Positions 53,939-63,334 of a stretch of 64,000 nt of DNA are shown piece after piece (the stretch's first letter is position 1; every line of letters begins with the position of its first letter). Made by a program: the position numbers and the translations under genes. This DNA comes from Actinomadura harenae (GTDB lineage Bacteria > Actinomycetota > Actinomycetes > Streptosporangiales > Streptosporangiaceae), in NCBI RefSeq assembly GCF_003696215.1, contig NZ_RFFG01000007.1, positions 90,260 to 154,259 on the forward strand, written 5' to 3'. The notes under the pieces are model-generated. The model had not been told where the DNA came from, did not search any database, and saw nothing but the letters and a program-made list of their open reading frames with translations.

Positions 53939-55531
53939 ATGAGGAGATCCGTCGCGTTGGCGATGACCGCCGCTGCGGCATCGTCCGCCCTGGTAGCCGC
54001 CACCATGCCCGCGCAGGCCGCCCCGGGGCGAGCGCCCTCGGGGGCCGCGGGGTACCGTCCGCACCTGGACTGGAAGTCCTGTGGTGACGCGAGCAATCCG
54101 CGGCTGCTGTGCGCCAAGCTCGAGGTCCCGCTCGACCATGCCCGGCCGAACGGACCGAAGATCAAGATCGCGGTGAACCGGCTGCCCGCGACCGCCCCGG
54201 CCGACAAGCAGCAGGGGCCGATCCTGCTCAATCCGGGCGGTCCGGGTATCAGCGGCCTGTGGATGGCGCCGTGGGTTCCCTCGAAAATGCCCGCGGACGT
54301 GGCCGCGTCCTATGACTGGATCGGTTTCGACCTGCGCGGCACCCAGAGCAGTGAGCCGCACATGGCATGCGACCCGAACTACTTCGATGGGCCGCGTCCC
54401 GACTACCAGCCCAGTGCCGGCACGGAGCAGGCCTGGCTGCGGAAGGCGTCCGGATACGCCGCCGACTGCGCCTCCAAGTACGCCGACCTCCTGCCGCACC
54501 TCCGTACGGTCGACATCGTCCGGGACATGGACGACATCAGGCAGGCGCTTGGCGCCAAGAAGATCAGCTTCTTCGGCTGGTCCTACGGGACGACGCTTGG
54601 GTCGACGTATGGCGCGATGTACCCGAGCCATGTGAGGCGGCTCGTCCTGGACAGCATCGTGGGCCCGCACATCACGTGGTACGAGCAGAACGTCCGGCAG
54701 GACCTCCAGCACGAGAAGCGCTTCAAGGCGTTCACCGCGTGGGTCGCCAAGGCGGACGGCACCTACCACCTGGGCACGGACGCGTCCGGGGTCGAGAGTA
54801 AGTGGTACGCCATGCGCGCGGCCTTGGGGAAGGCCCCGGTGGACGGCAAGATCGGCGCGGACGAGTGGGACGACACCCAGCTCGCGGGCGGTTACGACCC
54901 TGCCAAGTGGCCGCGCCTAGCGACCGTTCTCGCGGCCTACACGAACAGCAAGGACGCCGGGCCGCTGCGCGTCGCCTATGACAAGTACGCCGCGCCTGAT
55001 CCCAGCGACGACTCGTTCGACCTCTACAACGCGGTCCAGTGCAGCGACAGCACGTGGCCTCGGGACTGGGGCTTCTGGCGTAAGGACCAAGCCCGGATCG
55101 ACAAGAAGGCGCACTACTACACGTATTCCAACATGTGGTACAACGCCGCCTGTGTTTTCTGGGCGGGCAAGGGCGGAGAGCGTCCGCGCATTACCGGCAA
55201 GGGGCTGCCTACAGCGCTGCTGTTCCAGGCCACCGAGGACGCCGCGACCGTCTACCAGGGCGGTGTGGAAATGGCCAAGGCCATGCCGAACTCGCGCTTC
55301 GTCGTCGAGCAGGGAGGTGGCCGTCACGCCATCACCCTCGCGGGTAACGCTTGTCTCGACAAACCTCTCTTCGACTACCTGCGCGACGGTACGCTGCCCA
55401 AGAACCGGGGTCTGGTAGACCTCCGGTGTGCCAAGACACCCGACCCCACGCCCACGTGGGTCGGCGTGGCCAAGGCCGCCGCGCAGCCGGGGGAGTCGGT
55501 CCGTCCGCTGGACAACTACCGGATCCGCTGA
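53939..55531 (+). CDS. secreted alpha/beta hydrolase (tripeptidyl aminopeptidase-like)
   Basis: A 530-residue exported hydrolase. The signal peptide is MRRSVALAMTAAAASSALVA, with cleavage near AQA-AP. The catalytic fold carries PILLNPGGPGISG (oxyanion loop), FGWSYGTTLG with the nucleophile Ser, and late GGGRHAITL with the likely catalytic His. Several cysteine pairs fit the Streptomyces tripeptidyl aminopeptidase/SlpD-type family, which clips N-terminal tripeptides from secreted proteins. The specific substrate is unknown. ATG 53939 follows a GGAGGAGAG ribosome site. It is separated from cdsA by a terminator and has its own promoter region. Confidence 0.9.
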   Translation: MRRSVALAMTAAAASSALVAATMPAQAAPGRAPSGAAGYRPHLDWKSCGDASNPRLLCAKLEVPLDHARPNGPKIKIAVNRLPATAPADKQQGPILLNPGGPGISGLWMAPWVPSKMPADVAASYDWIGFDLRGTQSSEPHMACDPNYFDGPRPDYQPSAGTEQAWLRKASGYAADCASKYADLLPHLRTVDIVRDMDDIRQALGAKKISFFGWSYGTTLGSTYGAMYPSHVRRLVLDSIVGPHITWYEQNVRQDLQHEKRFKAFTAWVAKADGTYHLGTDASGVESKWYAMRAALGKAPVDGKIGADEWDDTQLAGGYDPAKWPRLATVLAAYTNSKDAGPLRVAYDKYAAPDPSDDSFDLYNAVQCSDSTWPRDWGFWRKDQARIDKKAHYYTYSNMWYNAACVFWAGKGGERPRITGKGLPTALLFQATEDAATVYQGGVEMAKAMPNSRFVVEQGGGRHAITLAGNACLDKPLFDYLRDGTLPKNRGLVDLRCAKTPDPTPTWVGVAKAAAQPGESVRPLDNYRIR

Positions 55532-55650
55532 CCCGTGTGAGGCCGGGGCCTCATCGGGGCGGTCCCGGCCTCGCGCGCGCATGAGTCGAGGTGCCCTATC
55601 TCGGCTCAGCCCATGAATTCCGGGCCCCACCAACGGCCCGGCCCCATGAG

Positions 55651-55683
55651 GAACGGCCTCCCCGAGAACCGGGGAGGCCGTTC
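55651..55683. terminator. bidirectional terminator between hydrolase and pepP
   Basis: Perfect 14-bp stem GAACGGCCTCCCCG / CGGGGAGGCCGTTC with a five-base loop between two convergent genes. A second, weaker hairpin (GAGGCCGGG / CCCGGCCTC) lies at about 55539-55575. Confidence 0.75.
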
Positions 55684-55717
55684 ACTTGGCAGAACCCAGA
55701 GTCGCGCCAGGGCGAAC

Positions 55718-57178
55718 TCACATGAGGTCGGCCATCCAGCTTTCGATGTCGTCCGGGTGGCGGGGCAGGTCGGACGACAGCAGCCGCGATCCGTCTTCGG
55801 TGACGACGAGGTCGTCCTCGATGCGGACGCCGATTCCGCGCAGTTCTTCGGGCAGGGTCAGGTCGTCCGGCTGGAGGTAAAGGCCGGGCTCCACGGTGAG
55901 GACGTGGCCGGGCTCGAGGACGCCGTCCAGGTAGACCTCTGCGCGTGCCTTGGCGCAGTCGTGGACGTCCATTCCGAGCATGTGGCCACTGCTGCAGAGT
56001 GTGTAGCGGCGGTAGATGCCGGAGTCGGGGTCGAGGGCGGCTTCGGCGTCCGGGATGACGCCCCAGTCTTCGAGCCCTTCCGCGATGACGCGCATTGCGG
56101 CGAGGTGGAAGTCGCGGAATCGGGCGCCCGGCTTGACCGCCGCGATGCCCGCCTCCTGCGCGCGATAGACGAGCTCGTACACGCGCCTCTGCTCCGGGGT
56201 GAACCTCCCGGAGATCGGCAGGGTGCGGGTGATGTCGGCGGTGTAGAGCGTGTCCGTCTCGACGCCGGCATCCAGCAGAAGCAGCTCACCGGAGCGCAGG
56301 GGCCCGTCGTTGCGGATCCAGTGCAGGACGCACGCGTGCGAGCCGGAGGCCGCGATCGTCTCGTATCCGACGCCGTTCCCCTCGAGGCGGGCGCGCATGT
56401 TGAACTGGCCCTCGACCCAACGCTCACCACGCCGATGCGTCAGAGCCTTGGGCAGGGCGGCCACGACGTCACGGAATCCGAGGGTCGTGTAGTCGACGGC
56501 CGCGGCGAGCTGTGCCACCTCCCATTCGTCCTTGACGAGCCGGAGTTCGGAGACGAAAGAGGCCAGTTCGTGGTCGGCCGCCGGATTGGAATGGGCGGGG
56601 GCAAGGCCGTCCACCTCGGCGTCGACACCGCGCATTACGCGCGTCGGAACCTCGCGCCCGCGCAGTGCGTCAGCGAGCTTTTCCCTAGGCGCGCCTTCGA
56701 TTTGCAGCGTGGCCTGAAGCTCCTCAAGGGTGCGGCGGCGGCCGACCCAGAACTCGCCGTGCCGCCGGTCCCGGTAGAACTCCCCGGTGTCGCGGGGGGA
56801 GCGCGGGTGCGTGAAGAGCGTGGCCTCGTGGCCGTTGCCGGTGGGCTCCAGGACCAGAACCGAATCCGGGACCGCGCCAAGGCCGGTGTCACCGGTGAGA
56901 TGGACGAACGCCGAATGCGGCCGGAAGGCGTAGTCGCTGTCGTTGCTGCGGACCTTCAGGCTTCCGGCGGGGATCACCAGGCGCTCGCCCGGGAATCGGT
57001 CCGAGAGCGCGGCCCGGCGCTTCTGCGCATAGGGCGCGGAGTCGAGGGGCGTGGGCGCGAGGGAGGTGTCGGCCCACGAATGGCTGAAGTACTCGGCCAG
57101 CGCGGGGGAGACGGGCAGATCGTGGCTGCCGGTGGCGAAACGGTCGGCTGCGGTGTCGGGGATGCCGGCGTCGGACAT
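55718..57178 (-). CDS. pepP: aminopeptidase P (Xaa-Pro aminopeptidase, M24B)
   Basis: A 486-residue metallopeptidase that removes N-terminal residues before proline. The pita-bread fold keeps all five metal ligands: two Asp in LLDAGVETDTLYTADITRTL, His in SGHMLGMDVHDC, and Glu in VEPGLYLQ and RIEDDLVVTEDG. ATG 57178 has AAGGGA upstream; a longer frame to 57292 would run into the operator region. It diverges from a GntR gene across a palindrome and may be regulated by it. Confidence 0.95.
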   Translation of the reverse strand: MSDAGIPDTAADRFATGSHDLPVSPALAEYFSHSWADTSLAPTPLDSAPYAQKRRAALSDRFPGERLVIPAGSLKVRSNDSDYAFRPHSAFVHLTGDTGLGAVPDSVLVLEPTGNGHEATLFTHPRSPRDTGEFYRDRRHGEFWVGRRRTLEELQATLQIEGAPREKLADALRGREVPTRVMRGVDAEVDGLAPAHSNPAADHELASFVSELRLVKDEWEVAQLAAAVDYTTLGFRDVVAALPKALTHRRGERWVEGQFNMRARLEGNGVGYETIAASGSHACVLHWIRNDGPLRSGELLLLDAGVETDTLYTADITRTLPISGRFTPEQRRVYELVYRAQEAGIAAVKPGARFRDFHLAAMRVIAEGLEDWGVIPDAEAALDPDSGIYRRYTLCSSGHMLGMDVHDCAKARAEVYLDGVLEPGHVLTVEPGLYLQPDDLTLPEELRGIGVRIEDDLVVTEDGSRLLSSDLPRHPDDIESWMADLM

Positions 57179-57265
57179 GGGCGGTCCCTTCGGGTGACCT
57201 GGGTGAAGGCCAGGTGAGGGGTGATGCCCGCACTGTAACATTTCACATTGCATGGCTCGGCCGTG

Positions 57266-57284
57266 TTGTGACGTTGCGTCACAA
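57266..57284. promoter_or_regulatory. palindromic operator between pepP and the GntR gene
   Basis: TTGTGACG-TTG-CGTCACAA is a perfect 8-bp dyad. A related half-site pair (TCACATT near 57243 and AATGTGA at 57283) lies nearby. Its central position in the divergent intergenic region fits GntR autoregulation and control of pepP. Confidence 0.6.
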
Positions 57285-57321
57285 TGTGACACGCTACCGG
57301 CCAGGGAAAGAAGGAGCGTCC

Positions 57322-57993
57322 GTGACCGAAACGCCGAACCTGCCCGCGCTCGGGGCCCGCCCGAACGTCCGGGAGGAGATCGCCGAGGCGCTGCGCGCCG
57401 CCCTGGTCGCGGGCGAGATGCGTCCGGGCGTGGTCTACTCCGCGCCGGTGCTGGCCGAGCGGTTCGGCGTCTCCGCCACGCCCGTGCGCGAGGCGATGCT
57501 CGACCTCGCCAAGGAGGGGCTCGTCACGGCCGTCCGGAACAAGGGTTTCCGGGTGACCGAGCTGACCGCCCGCGACCTGGACGAGATCACGGCCGTCCGC
57601 ACCCTGATCGAGGTCCCCACTGTCGGCCAGGTGGCCGAATCCGTTCCTGCCGAGCGGATCGCCGCCCTGAGGCCTATGGCCGAGGCCATCGTGGAGGCGG
57701 CAGAGCGCGGCGACACGATCGCCTATATCGAGGCTGATCACGCGTTCCATCTCGAACTGCTGGCCTTGGCGGGCAACCGCCACCTGATCGAGGTCGTGGA
57801 ACGGCTCCGTTACCGCTCCCGCCTCTATGGGGTGCCTAAGCTCGCCCAGAGCCAGGAGCTCAGCTTCTACGCGCGCGAGCACCTGGAGCTGCTGGACACG
57901 GTCGCCTCAGGCGACCCCAGCGCCGCGTCAGCCGCGATGGATCACCACCTGCGGCACGTCCGCAACGCCTGGGCGGACGACCCGACTCCGTAG
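57322..57993 (+). CDS. GntR-family regulator (FCD subfamily)
   Basis: A 223-residue regulator. The N-terminal winged helix is at about residues 12-75 (VLAERFGVSATPVREAMLDL), and the C-terminal FCD ligand domain carries metal-binding histidines (EADHAFHLELLALAGN, HLRHVRN). The effector is unknown, probably a small carboxylate. GTG 57322 follows AAGGAG. The palindrome 38 bases upstream is its likely site. Confidence 0.92.
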   Translation: MTETPNLPALGARPNVREEIAEALRAALVAGEMRPGVVYSAPVLAERFGVSATPVREAMLDLAKEGLVTAVRNKGFRVTELTARDLDEITAVRTLIEVPTVGQVAESVPAERIAALRPMAEAIVEAAERGDTIAYIEADHAFHLELLALAGNRHLIEVVERLRYRSRLYGVPKLAQSQELSFYAREHLELLDTVASGDPSAASAAMDHHLRHVRNAWADDPTP

Positions 57994-58087
57994 GGCTGGG
58001 CGCCTTCGCAGGGCGGGCGTGCGGAGTGGCCGAGGCGTGTGCGGAGTGGCCAAGGCATAGGCCGGGGTTTGCGACACTGGGAGCACC

Positions 58088-59227
58088 ATGTCTGCCACCG
58101 CCGAACCGGCCGCCACCGCTAAGAAGACCCCGCCGAAGCTCGTCTTCGCCGCTCCGCGCCGGGGCAAGCCGCCGCGCCACCTCGCGGACCTGACCGTCGC
58201 CGAGCGCCGCGAGGCCGTCGCCGAGCTCGGTGAGAAGCCGTTCCGGGCCGACCAGCTGTCCCGGCACTACTTCGCGCGGCTGGAGGACGACCCCGAGCAG
58301 ATGACCGACCTGCCCGCCGCCCTCCGTGAGCGGCTGGTCGGGGCGCTGCTGCCCAAACTCCTCGACCCGGTCCGCGAACTCGCCTGCGACGACGGCAGGA
58401 CGCTGAAGACCGTCTGGAAGGCGTTCGACGGGGTCCTGTTCGAGTCGGTGCTCATGCGCTACCCCGACCGGGCCACGATGTGCGTCTCGTCACAGGCCGG
58501 ATGTGGCATGAACTGCCCGTTCTGCGCCACCGGTCAGGCCGGCCTCACCCGGAACCTGTCGACCGCCGAGATCGTGGAGCAGGTTGCCGCGGGCGCGCGA
58601 GCGCTCGCCCGCGGACACGTCGCCGGAGGCCCCGGACGGGTCTCCAACATCGTCTTCATGGGGATGGGCGAGCCCCTCGCCAACTACAAGTCCGTGATCG
58701 GCGCCGTCCGGCGCATCACGGACCCCGCCCCCGGCGGACTCGGCATCTCCCAGCGTTCGGTCACGGTCTCCACGGTCGGCCTCGTGCCCGCGATCGAGAA
58801 GCTCGCGGCCGAGGACATGTCCGTCCGACTCGCGGTGTCCTTGCACGCCCCCGACGACGAGCTGCGCGACGACCTCGTCCCCATCAACAACCGCTGGAAG
58901 GTCTCCGAGGTCCTGGACGCCGCGTGGGCCTACGCGGAACGGTCCGGACGCCGGGTCTCCATCGAGTACGCGCTGATCAAGGACGTGAACGACCAGGCCT
59001 GGCGTGGCGACCTCCTCGGACGCCTCTTGCGCGGACACCTCGTCCACGTCAATCTGATCCCGTTGAACCCCACGCCGGGCTCCAAGTGGACCGCATCCCG
59101 GCCCGAGGACGAGCGTGAGTTCGTCCGGCGGCTGGAGGCCCACGGGGTTCCGGTCACGGTCCGCGACACGCGCGGGCGCGAGATCGACGGCGCCTGCGGC
59201 CAGCTCGCCGCGTCCACCAAGGACTGA
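58088..59227 (+). CDS. rlmN: 23S rRNA/tRNA adenine C2-methyltransferase RlmN
   Basis: A 379-residue radical SAM enzyme methylating A2503 of 23S rRNA and A37 of some tRNAs. The cluster motif CxxxCxxC is CGMNCPFC; the second catalytic cysteine is near the C-terminus (DGACGQL), and [12 protein letters not shown] is characteristic. An about 30-residue Lys/Pro-rich N-terminal extension is present. GGGAG lies five bases before ATG 58088. Confidence 0.96.
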   Translation: MSATAEPAATAKKTPPKLVFAAPRRGKPPRHLADLTVAERREAVAELGEKPFRADQLSRHYFARLEDDPEQMTDLPAALRERLVGALLPKLLDPVRELACDDGRTLKTVWKAFDGVLFESVLMRYPDRATMCVSSQAGCGMNCPFCATGQAGLTRNLSTAEIVEQVAAGARALARGHVAGGPGRVSNIVFMGMGEPLANYKSVIGAVRRITDPAPGGLGISQRSVTVSTVGLVPAIEKLAAEDMSVRLAVSLHAPDDELRDDLVPINNRWKVSEVLDAAWAYAERSGRRVSIEYALIKDVNDQAWRGDLLGRLLRGHLVHVNLIPLNPTPGSKWTASRPEDEREFVRRLEAHGVPVTVRDTRGREIDGACGQLAASTKD

Positions 59228-59260
59228 GCCCCGGCCGCGCGCCCCGGAAGGAGAACGCCG

Positions 59261-59776
59261 GTGGCGGCGATGTCCGAGGGCTTTTCCGTGGCCATGCGCG
59301 GATACCACCGCGCCCAGGTGGACGAGCTGGTCGGACGCGTCCGCGCCGCCCTGGAGGGGACCGGGCCGCGGCTGAGCGCGGACGACGTCCGTGACACCCG
59401 CTTCGACGTGGTCGTCCGCGGCTATGACCGCAAGGCCGTGGACGCGATGCTGCACGAGTGCATCCTGAGGCTCCGGGCCACGACGACGCCGTCCGGCGGT
59501 CGCCAGCGACGTCCGCGAGTCCAGCCCGAGTGGCTGATCTCGTGGGTGCAGAACGTGCGTTTCCCCAAGTCCGTGGCGCGTGAGGGCTACGTCATGGCGG
59601 ATGTGGACGCCTTTCTGGACCGGGTCATCGCCGGCCTGCGCGGCAAGCAGGCCCCGGTCACGGGGCGCGACGTGCGTGAGGTGACGTTCCGGACGGCCCG
59701 CTTCAACCTCGCCTACGGCGAGCGCGAGGTGGACCAGTTCCTGGAGCAGCTCGCAGGGGCCCTCGAACCACACTGA
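59261..59776 (+). CDS. protein with repeated DivIVA-like motifs
   Basis: A 171-residue protein with four short DivIVA-type N-terminal motifs (pattern F..A.RGY...VD.ll): FSVAMRGYHRAQVDELVGRV, FDVVVRGYDRKAVDAML, VAREGYVMADVDAFLDRV and LAYGEREVDQFLEQL. It lacks the long coiled coil of polar growth DivIVA/Wag31. Proteins of this kind are annotated DivIVA domain-containing; possible roles are membrane or polar-localisation. GTG 59261 has GGAAGGAG upstream. It lies 33 bases after rlmN, likely cotranscribed. Confidence 0.78.
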   Translation: MAAMSEGFSVAMRGYHRAQVDELVGRVRAALEGTGPRLSADDVRDTRFDVVVRGYDRKAVDAMLHECILRLRATTTPSGGRQRRPRVQPEWLISWVQNVRFPKSVAREGYVMADVDAFLDRVIAGLRGKQAPVTGRDVREVTFRTARFNLAYGEREVDQFLEQLAGALEPH

Positions 59777-59844
59777 CCCACGAGTTATCCACAGATCGCG
59801 GGATGACTGGCGATGGTCGGCGGCGAGCCGTCACGCTGGGTCAC

Positions 59845-61191
59845 ATGAACACCGAACTGTTCCGCCGACTCCACCCGCTCTTCAGCGCCTTCCTGACGCC
59901 GGAGACCGCCGGGATCCTGCTCTCCCTCGCCCGTCCGGCCCTGCGCCTGGTCTCCGGCGGGTCGACCGTCGTACACCTCGGCGGACGGCCCTTACTTCCG
60001 TCCGGCGAGCCCTGGCCGACCACGGCGGGCCGTCCCATGGACCATCTCGGCACGATCGACTTCGCCGGGATCCCGCGCCTGGACGGCCTGCCCACTCTGG
60101 GCCACGCGTCCTTCTACCACTCGGGCATCACGCCCAGCCCGTGGGACGACGCGTCCGGGCCGCGCGAGGCGTGGCGCGTCTTCGCCCACGATCTGAAGCC
60201 GACCGAGCCGCCCGTCCGGAGACCCACGCCTGTCTCTCAGTCCTGGGGTGTGGCTCCGTTCTGGTCCCTTCCGAGCCCGCTGGAACCGGCGTTCGACCTG
60301 CTGGAACAGGTCCGCCCCGGGACGCTCGCCCCGTACGGGGTGCTGTACGAGGGCTGGCTTGATCAGGTCTGGCCGGAGGATTGCCCCAGGCACCAGGTCG
60401 GGGGATGGCCCGTGCTGGTCGAGGCCGGACGTCCCGTGGGGCCGGTGGGGCACGGCGTGCCCGCGGCCGACATCCCGGACGCTCCGCCCTACCCCGACGC
60501 TGAGGCAACGCCGTCCACGGTGGAGACCGAGCCCAGGAGTGACCAGGTCATTCGCCTGACCGACCATCGGAGCGCTGCGGGCAAGAGAAATCGTCGCCGT
60601 TCCGCGCCGAGCCTCCGAGATCCGCGCCAGACCGGCTTCGGTCGGATCCAGCCTCGCTACGCGGCATCGAGTGTGCCGGGACCGTCGATGGCGGCCACCG
60701 CGTCAGCCCTTTCGGTTGGGAACGGTGTCTGCCAGCCCACTGCTTGCCTTCCCTCCGGGGCGGGCGACGATGGCCGATCTGCTCTGAAACCCGTCCCGCC
60801 CGAGTTGGATCGCGGACGCTTCGGAGGAGACGGCGATCCCGCGTTTCTGTATCCGCGAACCCCACGGCGGTCGGTCTCCGTCCTCCCGTCGAATGTGGAC
60901 TCCCTCCGCCTTGAGGAGGTCAGGGCTGCCATCGCGGCGGCGAGATCGACATCGTCCGAGAGCCGGGAAGCCTTCGAGGAGGAGGCAAGAAGGGCCTCCG
61001 AGGCCCGGAAGGTCGGCACTCGGGGGCTGACCGATCGACTTCGCGAACTCCTCAACGCGAGACGACTCATCCTGCAACTGGACGCGGATCCGCGCCTGGG
61101 CTGGTTCTGGGGCGATCCGGGATGCCTGATGTTCACGATCGAACCGGATGAGCCGCTGGAGAGTGCCTGGCTCGACCGCCAGGCACTCTGA
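59845..61191 (+). CDS. DUF1963-like protein with a long disordered insertion
   Basis: A 448-residue protein. The N-terminal 215 residues (HLGGRPLLPSGEPWP, LGTIDFAGIPRLDG, CPRHQVGGWPV) and the last about 50 residues (RRLILQLDADPRLGWFWGD onward) together look like one DUF1963/YwqG-type domain. Between them, roughly residues 220-395 are Pro/Arg/Ser-rich and without regular structure. The function is unknown. ATG 59845 gives the more natural start; ATG 59803 is possible. Confidence 0.65.
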   Translation: MNTELFRRLHPLFSAFLTPETAGILLSLARPALRLVSGGSTVVHLGGRPLLPSGEPWPTTAGRPMDHLGTIDFAGIPRLDGLPTLGHASFYHSGITPSPWDDASGPREAWRVFAHDLKPTEPPVRRPTPVSQSWGVAPFWSLPSPLEPAFDLLEQVRPGTLAPYGVLYEGWLDQVWPEDCPRHQVGGWPVLVEAGRPVGPVGHGVPAADIPDAPPYPDAEATPSTVETEPRSDQVIRLTDHRSAAGKRNRRRSAPSLRDPRQTGFGRIQPRYAASSVPGPSMAATASALSVGNGVCQPTACLPSGAGDDGRSALKPVPPELDRGRFGGDGDPAFLYPRTPRRSVSVLPSNVDSLRLEEVRAAIAAARSTSSESREAFEEEARRASEARKVGTRGLTDRLRELLNARRLILQLDADPRLGWFWGDPGCLMFTIEPDEPLESAWLDRQAL

Positions 61192-61260
61192 CCCCAGATC
61201 GCCCTCCGTGAGGCCCGACCGGGCACCTGCCCCATCGGCCGCAGCCCCGGGTGGTGCGGG

Positions 61261-61950
61261 TTAGGTGGGAGAACTGCGGCGGTGAAGGGTCACGAAGTAG
61301 CCGGTCGCCACGACCACGCACCAGAGCACCAGGTGCAGGAGGAGCCCGGGGAGCGCGGCCTGGAACTTCGCCGGACCGTCGTGAGCCGCCTTGATCCAGT
61401 CCAGGTAGGGGATGGCCAGGAAACCGAGGCGGCCGAGACCGAGCAGGAGTGTCATCGTCAGCGCCGAGAGCAGCACCAGAAGGGAGGCGCCGGATCCCGG
61501 AATGATCGCTCGGCTGGACCAGGCGCCGATGAGGGCGCCGGCGGTGCAGGCGAGTACGGCCAGCAGCGCGGCGGCGGCCGTGGTCTTGAACGGCACGCCG
61601 ACCGTCACCGCCTGAAGGAGGGGAGCGGCGAACAACACGAGGTTGAGAGCGGCACTGGCCAAGAAGGCCGCGAACAGCCCGGCGACCGCGGAACGGCGGA
61701 CGGCCAGGAGGGTGAGCCATCGCTGCACGGTGGGCTGGGTGTCGAGCAGCGAACGGGTCGTCCAGGCCGCGAGCGGAACCATGAACGCGGCCGCGTCCCC
61801 GTAGGTGCCCGTGGCGAGCTTGACCGGGTCGGGGCCGGTCGGCCACTGGCTGAACACCAGCATCACGAGCAGCAGTGTGACGATCAAAGAGGGGAGGAAT
61901 CGCGACGAACGGAGGTATCCGGCGAGCTGAAAGCGAATGAGGGCGATCAT
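61261..61950 (-). CDS. ABC transporter permease-like membrane protein
   Basis: A 229-residue hydrophobic protein with about six membrane segments (LPSLIVTLLLVMLVF, AGLFAAFLASAALNLVL, AAAALLAVLACTAGALIG, ASLLVLLSALTMTLLLG and a C-terminal GLLLHLVLWCVVVATGY). This is the arrangement of ABC-2-type permeases. ATG 61950 overlaps the stop of the ATPase gene by four bases, so the two form one transporter. The substrate is unknown; such pairs often export lipids, peptides or antibiotics. Confidence 0.75.
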   Translation of the reverse strand: MIALIRFQLAGYLRSSRFLPSLIVTLLLVMLVFSQWPTGPDPVKLATGTYGDAAAFMVPLAAWTTRSLLDTQPTVQRWLTLLAVRRSAVAGLFAAFLASAALNLVLFAAPLLQAVTVGVPFKTTAAAALLAVLACTAGALIGAWSSRAIIPGSGASLLVLLSALTMTLLLGLGRLGFLAIPYLDWIKAAHDGPAKFQAALPGLLLHLVLWCVVVATGYFVTLHRRSSPT

Positions 61951-63272
61951 GAGCCGCCGCCTCTCCGAACGATTCGGCCGGCGGCCCGCAACCCATGCTC
62001 GACGTCGTCGGCCTCGTCCGCACGCACGATCACCTCGAGCACCGTCCACCCCTCGGGGACCTCGGTTCTCTGCGCGGGAGGCGCGTCCCCATTGGTGGGA
62101 GTCGCCTCCTCAGGAGCCGGGTGCGCGCCCCCCACGACAGAGGGCTCGACCCCACGCTTCGGAGCTGCGACCTCATCGATATGAGCCGTGTCCTTTTGGG
62201 CGGGGGGCACGTGCGCCCCGGCTCGACCGGAGGATGTGGGCCCGTCGGCTTGGTCGGAGGGCGCGGGCCCCCTGGCTGGGAAATGAGCCCCTTCGCCAGG
62301 AGGCTCGACCTGCCGGCGGGGGGATCCGGACCACGGCCCGGCCGAGGGCTCGAGTTGCCTCGCGAAGGGCTCAGCCAAGCCAGCGGTGGACCTGAAGTCG
62401 GACGGCGTCATCGTGACCGAGGAAGCGGACCCATCCGCCATCACCTGGTGTGGCGTGTCGGTCCTTGCTGGGCCATTCGCGTCCGCGACCGGCGCGGAGG
62501 GTGTGTGCGCTGCAGCGGTGGTCGAGAAGTCTCCTGCAGACGAGGCCAGCGCGCTCGGCCGTGTTGGGGCTGGTGCGCTCGCTGTTGCGGCGCGTGCCGT
62601 TCCTGTGGCAGGTGAAGCCTCAGCGCTCGCTGCTGTGGCGGAGGTCGATGTGGAGACCCTGTCCGTCAGGGCGGTGTTGGAGAGGTGGAGGTGCCTGATG
62701 GAGGGGAGGTGAATGGTGGCTTCCGGTGCGTGAAGGACGCGCTGGTGGTCGCTGATGACGATCGTCGCGCCTGCCTTGGCGAGGGAGGCCAGGAGTTCGG
62801 GGAGGAGGCCCAAGGTCGCGGCGTCCAGGCCAGAGAAGGGTTCGTCCAGGAGAAGGAGCTTGGGCGTGGGGAGGAGGGCTTGGATCAAGCCCACTTTCTG
62901 GGCGCTGCCCTTGGAGAGTTCAGGGAGCCGAGTGTTGAGCAGGTGATCGAGGTTGAGGAGGTGAGACCAGCGGGCCGCGGCGGACGCGGGGAGACCGTGA
63001 AGGGCGGCCATGTGCGCCAGGTAGGCGGTTACGGTGAACGGCTGGTCGGTGGGGAAGCGCTCGGGTGCGTAGCCGACTACGGATGGGCGTCCGGTGATGG
63101 TTCCGCCGCGTGGTCGGTGGAGCCCGGCGAGCAGACGCAACAGGGTCGACTTGCCTGCGCCGTTCGGTCCGGTGAGTTCGACGATGTCGCCGGGATGGAG
63201 GGAAAGCGAGACGTCGCGGAGCACCCATGGGCCCCGCCGTCCGTAACGGAAGGCGACACTGTCTAGACGCAT
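61947..63272 (-). CDS. ABC transporter ATPase with long disordered C-terminal extension
   Basis: A 441-residue protein. Residues 1-190 form a standard ABC ATPase: Walker A LTGPNGAGKST, signature LSKGSAQKVGLIQALL (Lys in place of the usual Gly), Walker B LLLLDEPFSGLD, and an H-loop VISDHQ. Residues about 200-395 are Ala/Pro/Ser/Thr-rich and disordered, and the last 45 (WTVLEVIVRADEADDVEHGL) look like a small folded alpha/beta unit. The extension is unusual for this family. It overlaps the permease gene. Confidence 0.85.
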   Translation of the reverse strand: MRLDSVAFRYGRRGPWVLRDVSLSLHPGDIVELTGPNGAGKSTLLRLLAGLHRPRGGTITGRPSVVGYAPERFPTDQPFTVTAYLAHMAALHGLPASAAARWSHLLNLDHLLNTRLPELSKGSAQKVGLIQALLPTPKLLLLDEPFSGLDAATLGLLPELLASLAKAGATIVISDHQRVLHAPEATIHLPSIRHLHLSNTALTDRVSTSTSATAASAEASPATGTARAATASAPAPTRPSALASSAGDFSTTAAAHTPSAPVADANGPARTDTPHQVMADGSASSVTMTPSDFRSTAGLAEPFARQLEPSAGPWSGSPRRQVEPPGEGAHFPARGPAPSDQADGPTSSGRAGAHVPPAQKDTAHIDEVAAPKRGVEPSVVGGAHPAPEEATPTNGDAPPAQRTEVPEGWTVLEVIVRADEADDVEHGLRAAGRIVRRGGGS

Positions 63273-63334
63273 AGGCTGCGCACGGTAGTGGGTGCGGACT
63301 AAAGGCGGCGTGAGCCGCCGGGAGGACGGGACTG

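Noticed and set aside
62386..62712. Plus-strand frame opposite the disordered part of the ABC ATPase
   Set aside because: It is the antisense of a low-complexity coding region, has no ribosome site and no recognisable domain.
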